A stretch of DNA of 64,000 nucleotides from Humulus lupulus. Taxonomy: Eukaryota; Streptophyta; Magnoliopsida; Rosales; Cannabaceae. Below, piece by piece: positions 59,564-64,000 of the stretch. Position numbers and translations under genes: made by a program. The notes beneath the pieces were generated by a model. It worked only from the letters and a program-made list of their open reading frames with translations. It was not told the DNA's origin and ran no database searches. Every line of letters starts with the position of its first letter. Within the stretch, counting starts at the first letter, position 1. The DNA lies in contig NC_084795.1 of assembly GCF_963169125.1 (NCBI RefSeq), forward strand, positions 263,309,042 to 263,373,041, given 5' to 3'.

Positions 59564-59760
59564 GCTTTTTTGGTCTATCAGCAATGTTTAGGTAGCACTT
59601 AACCTAAGATAGATGAGAAATAGTGGTGAATGTAAATCTCATGCTTCTTTGTACATTTCATTCTCTCTTGCTTTCCCAATGGAATTTATTTCCGTGTTTG
59701 TATAGATCCATCTGTGAGTAGCGACCCTTCCCGTTCTTTCCTTGGAAGTAAAATAAACTT
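59564..59760 (+). terminator. 3' UTR and probable polyadenylation signal of the DUF789 gene
   Basis: After the TGA the sequence is non-coding, with T-rich stretches and AAATAAAC at 59751-59758 as the likely near-upstream polyadenylation signal. The exact cleavage site cannot be read from DNA alone. Confidence 0.5.
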
Positions 59761-60520
59761 TGGGAAAAAGATTTAGTGGCCCCTTGATGTAAATATGATA
59801 TCTGGGGTATTAGTTTTTGGGTTCTAGTTTAGAAGCTTTGAACTTTGGTGGATATCTTATGTACCCGCATACAATGATACAACGGTAGCTTTTTGTTTTT
59901 CCTTGTGCTGAGTTTTAAAGATGTTTTGGTTCAATTATTGACAAGTTTTTTAGTGCTAGATTTTATGGTTTTTTCTTTTTTATTGTTATTATTACTTCAC
60001 GAATCACTGTCTTATATTATATGTCATTCTAACCAAGAATTGAATTATGGTTAATAGGCAATGTATATGCCACACTTGATAGGAATGATTGGATTTTTAT
60101 CGGACTGGATTAAAGTGATATTATGGAAGCAATTTATTTTTAGGTGTCCCTAAGGAATGATTATTTTGAGAAACCTTTTTAGGACAAGCCAAGTTTTCCT
60201 GTTAATGTAAGGGAAATGCAACCTGAATTCAAAGCACAAAATTCAAAATTTTAGGCTCAAAATATGAAATGCTGAACCGCTTGGAGATGTCCAAAATGTT
60301 TTCAAATCACTTGGCAATTGGTTTCAGTCAAGAGAATTAAAAGACCGAAGGTCAAGGAGATGACTTGGATTGGCTGCAGAGAGATGCTAGCCCAAACAAG
60401 GAAAAAAATTGCACAAACACTAGTGGTTATTCTCAAATCCAAAGTATCCTATTAAAATATTTTGGAATTGGATAAAAGGCTTCCCATTCTTTATGTGCAT
60501 TTTATGTGATACATGGGTTT

Positions 60521-60681
60521 TGGATGTAGTTCCATCCCGTTCTATTATGGAGTAATTTATAATACTATATTCTGGAGTGATTTATATTACTGTTGAAGTA
60601 ATTTAGGAATAAAAGTGTATTGATGATGTTGTATATTAAACCAAAATAAAATGGGACCAGACCGGAGTGGAACTACATCCA
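60521..60681. mobile_element. Short MITE, about 160 bp
   Basis: TGGATGTAGTTCCA at the left and its exact reverse complement TGGAACTACATCCA at the right. The interior has ATTTATAATACT/AGTGATTTATATTACT repeats. No clear target duplication. Confidence 0.65.
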
Positions 60682-60873
60682 TTCTCTATAAATAGGGAAA
60701 TTTCACTTTAATGTGTACCCATAATTAAAAAAATGCCACCACTATTTACTTTTTCAATTTGATGCTAAAGAGTCTCCATCTACTAAAAATACCCAGCTCA
60801 TTCCCCTCCAAAAAATTTCACAAGGAAACCCCAAACCCGTTTCTCTCTAAACCCAAAATCTAAGCTTCCATCT

Positions 60874-60891
60874 CCCCCCCCCCCCCCCCCC
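60874..60891. repeat. Run of 18 C
   Basis: Mononucleotide C run in a C/T-rich stretch. Its length is likely unreliable in sequencing. Confidence 0.9.
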
Positions 60892-60924
60892 TCACTCTCT
60901 CTCGGTGAAATCGACGCCACCTAG

Positions 60925-62902
60925 AATAATGCCCCAAATTCTCCGATATGGTTTAATGGCGGGATTAGTAGGCCGGGAGGGCTATACTTGTTTAATTATG
61001 CCATTAAATGGATATATGCATGTATATGTGAATTATATTATTATATGATGTTAAATGCATGCATGTGGGTCCACATTTTAATTACAGGGGTGTGATGGTA
61101 ATTTGGCTTGTTGAGGGCATAATTGTATATTTGTATGCATGTCGCTGGTATATTGTTGAGACCACATTATAATGTGGGTTTTTTTGAGCTATTCGACATG
61201 AGACGATCTTGGATTATTAGTTAGCGGTCTAGTCATAACAGGTTTAAGTTCAGGGCTCGGGATGAGTCTCGGGGTGATTTTAATGATTAGAACGTTACCG
61301 GGAATTAAAGGGTAACGGGATATAAATTATTGGTGTTCGGGTTTATCGAGAATAGTGTGAATTGGAGAGCGTTAATTATGATTAACGAGATAGGTTGGAA
61401 AGGACAATTTTGCCCTTGGGAGCTTTTAGAAATCCTTAATTGACCTAGGGGTATAATGGTATTTTTACCCCTACGATAGATATAAACTACCTTTGGCTGT
61501 GAAACAGGGGGAAAACAGAGCAAGTCTTGAAGCTTACCCGTACCTTCCTTCTCCTTCATCTTCTTTGTGAATTTTTGAGCACTTGTTGAGGATTCAAGCT
61601 TGGGAAGTAGACCTTGGGAGTTTGGGAGAGTGTTCTACCATTGAAGAGCATCACAACCTGAGTTTGAGGTAAGTTTTTAGCCATTAGTTTCCTGGTATGC
61701 TCTGTTTTGGTGTTTAGTTTCAACTTGTGATTTTGTTGTGGATAGTTGGAATTGATGGAAGTTTTGGTTGGGGTTTAACTTGGGTTTTGATGAGGGAGTG
61801 ATATAGATCAAGTTTAGGGGTTGTATTGGATGTTTGAGTGGTGTTTGAGCTTGGTTTGAAAGGTTGGTTCCAAGGAAAATCGCAAGGGAAGAAAAACCAG
61901 GGTATTGGCTGAACTGGGAGTTGGGCCGCGGCATGGCCAAGGAGGGCCGCAACTCTTGAGGGGTGCTGAAGGAGGTCGCCTCTGTTTGAGGGGCGGGTCG
62001 TGACATGGCTAGGGAGGGCCGCGGCCCTTAGTGGCATTTTGGCCAGAAATGAGTTTTTGGCTTGGGGATGCTAGCCTTAGGCCTCGGGATCGATCCTACT
62101 ACCCGGTTTAGTAGTATTCGATGTCTCGGAGGCTAGGTTTTGGTTTGTGAATCCTTGTTATTCATTTTATTGATGGAATCCCATAATTGGTTATGATCAG
62201 GTAACCGCTAAGGAACCAAAATGTCGATCGTTCTCAGGAGTCATTCTTATTATTATCTCTCGCTCGAACAGGAGGTAAGAAAACTGCACCCTGTGTATAT
62301 ATGACATGCGTGTTTGTATTGAGGCATGTTGATTGATAAATGTGGACGTGGATTGCCTATTAAATTCTAGCGAATGTTGTTTACTTGTATATGTACTGAC
62401 TAGTCAGGGACACTGACCTAAGAGTCAGAAATGGCATAGTGTCATGAACACAGGGCCAAATGAAGATTAGATCTAATCGATATCAGCGTTGAATGGCTCT
62501 AAGGCATTAACGCTGGACCGACCCTAAAGTCGACGAACTTATAAGCGCTTGTCTAGTCTAAGACTAGTTACTAGAGCCAGGGCCAAAGACCCAGGTGACT
62601 GTTTGTCACATGGCTAGGGAGCGATTTTCCAGGGTTATGACTCTATGGTCATGAGGAAGGTTATGTTGGTGACTAGTCACCATGCACCTATCCTGTTTGA
62701 ACTAATAAAAGTTCACTTATCTTTTAAGCCCCGGTGACCCTATCGTCACAAGGCTAAAGGGAGCTAGACCCAATTTAGTGACTTTTGCGACTGTCACCTA
62801 TTTGTTTGGACTGATGGTCCTGAATGATTATTATGATCATTGATGATATTATATCATGCTTTATTGTGTTTTCTTGCTGGGCCTTGGCTCATGGGTGCTA
62901 TG
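60925..62902 (+). mobile_element. Large LTR, group A, plus orientation, interrupted at its 3' part
   Basis: Begins AATAATGCCCC (the family start is TGTAATGCCCC) and matches, reversed, the far ends of the LTRs at 1757, 11720 and 36624. Holds TGACT/AGTCA sites near 62398-62430 and the GTCAC-type block (62580-62780). At the conserved core (CTTGCTGGGCCTTGGCTCAT, 62871-62890) it is cut by the next element; the rest would lie beyond the window. Confidence 0.8.
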
Positions 62903-63470
62903 TGTTAGGAAAATATAAATTGCCTCAATGGAAATGGTAAGAAAATGTTACAACTCTATGCAAAATATTACAATAGACAAGGTTGATTAAATAAAGTGTT
63001 ACAACTCTATAACTGAAAATACAAATAAAACAAAGGAAATGAAGAAGATGATGAGGAAGAAGAGAATAGTAAAATGCAACTCTAAGCAAAAGGTTACAAA
63101 TAAAATAAAGTGTTTGGACCAAATGAAAAGATTACAACTCTTAAACAAAATATACAAGTAAATAGAACAAGAGAATAAGAAGAAGACCAATAGAATAAAA
63201 AGAAGAACAGAAACACAAGTAAACTCTCACTTACACAACCTAAGTGAAGAGGGTTGGGGATCACCAACTTGAATAAGGTTTAAAACCTTTGTCCAAAAAC
63301 TTATTTCCCCCTAACTCAAGCACTAAGGGATCTCTCTCAGATATTGGAAAAGCTTTCTGGAATTATCAAGCCTCAAGGTGTTTCTAGCCAAGTGCTCTAG
63401 TGGATAGAAAATGTTGTGTCTTACAAGTGAGCTATAGGCTCCTATTTATAGAGTTTAGAGACACCCTTTG
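62903..63470 (+). mobile_element. Copia-like LTR, partial, interrupted
   Basis: Starts TGTTAGGAAAAT within the core of the large LTR. A TATA-type CCTATTTATAGAG lies at about 63441, as expected for a promoter-bearing LTR. It is cut at 63470 by a Tekay-type LTR. No coding region is visible, so the superfamily is a guess from the terminal bases. Confidence 0.55.
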
Positions 63471-64000
63471 TGTAATGACCCACCAATCTAGACTCTTGGA
63501 CCATTATCGAACTATACATACAAATTCTTACTAAAACATACATTTGCGAAAATACCATAATTTATTATAAACTTGTAGAAACAAAGGTTACTTTCATAAA
63601 AATAAGTAGGATATGGGTACCCATTGTCTTTAAAACAAAAATAACTTAAAGTAAAAAGAGTTACATAGAAAATGCGGAAAAATACATTTAAAACCATAAA
63701 AAAAACATAAACAAGACTACATCCTCGAATCGAATAACGCTTGGCTCCTTGACTCCATTCACCATCGATACACATCCTCTAAGCGTCACGAATCTTACCG
63801 CCTCTAAAGCTTATTTTCCTGCACATAAAACAGAAAGGAATGAGCCTAATGCCCAGCAAGGAAAATCTAACACATAGTCATACACATAAATTTCATAATG
63901 AACGTAAAGACATATTATAACACATAATACACTTATTATAATGGCCATTATTACTTGGGGTCCCATAGACTAAACAAGCATATGCCCATGGAATTAGTGG
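63471..64000 (-). mobile_element. Tekay-type LTR, start only, runs off the window
   Basis: TGTAATGACCC followed by sequence nearly the same as the solo LTR at 24104, including the conserved core (ATGCCCAGCAAGGAAAATCT at 63850) and GGGGTCCCATAGACTAAACA near the end. Whether it is a solo LTR or a full element cannot be seen. Confidence 0.85.

Larger units (their letters stand above)
59761..60924. other. Intergenic DNA downstream of the DUF789 gene
   Basis: No gene seen. Holds a short MITE (60521-60681) and an 18-base run of C (60874-60891). Confidence 0.7.

Noticed and set aside
1..64000. tRNA, rRNA and other structured RNA genes
   Set aside because: None recognised by eye on either strand; the tRNA-like strings at 1422 and 29254 are primer-binding sites next to LTRs.

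Overview
This window comes from a repeat-rich nuclear genome of a flowering plant, most likely a eudicot; I cannot name the species. The evidence is Athila-type and Tekay/Del-type Ty3/Gypsy retrotransposons, a plant L1-type LINE with a DUF4283-like ORF1, small MITEs, AT-rich intergenic DNA and one host gene with GT-AG introns encoding a plant DUF789 protein. About 50 kb is transposon-derived. Apart from the host gene, every coding region seen belongs to a transposon.

Region 1 (43-27269) is one Athila-like element with two LTRs, a tRNA-Asp-type primer site, gag, protease, RT/RNase H and integrase, and a perfect 5-bp target duplication (ATTAT). It has been expanded by nested insertions: a solo LTR at 1757-9568 that itself holds a nearly complete antisense LINE; a solo LTR at 11720-14671 holding a 602-bp insert; a Copia-like LTR at 15440-19680 holding a Tekay-type solo LTR (16425-18402) and a MITE; a second Tekay-type solo LTR at 24104-26015; and a long-armed foldback MITE at 26612-27030. 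The reading frames are broken by stops and frameshifts, so the element is dead.

Region 2 (27304-46194) starts 29 bp after the Athila target duplication. It is a Tekay/Del-like chromovirus with 1.9-kb LTRs, a short extra ORF ahead of gag, and gag-pol ending in a chromodomain-like tail. It is interrupted by a solo LTR (32428-34969) and by a three-deep nest (35377-42080, containing 36624-39224 and 39731-41616).

Region 3 (46195-60924) is host DNA: about 2 kb of AT-rich sequence with a possible Helitron end, then a plus-strand gene for a long DUF789 protein (at least eight coding exons from 50757 to 59563, probable 5' UTR exon near 48245). MITEs lie in its last intron and downstream of it.

Region 4 (60925-64000) is another nest running off the window: a large LTR in plus orientation, cut by a Copia-like LTR, which is cut by a Tekay-type LTR.

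The most notable signals are in the LTRs. Tekay-type LTRs carry pairs of near-perfect GGCGATATATCGCC palindromes with centres 21 bp apart, about 190 bp upstream of the TATA box. One large-LTR group carries TGACT-N4-AGTCA palindromes at a regular 50/51-bp step, and a second group carries GGGC-N3-GCCC palindromes in the same slot. All share a conserved downstream core containing CTTGCTGGGC. They look like interchangeable arrays of short palindromic control sites in otherwise related LTRs.
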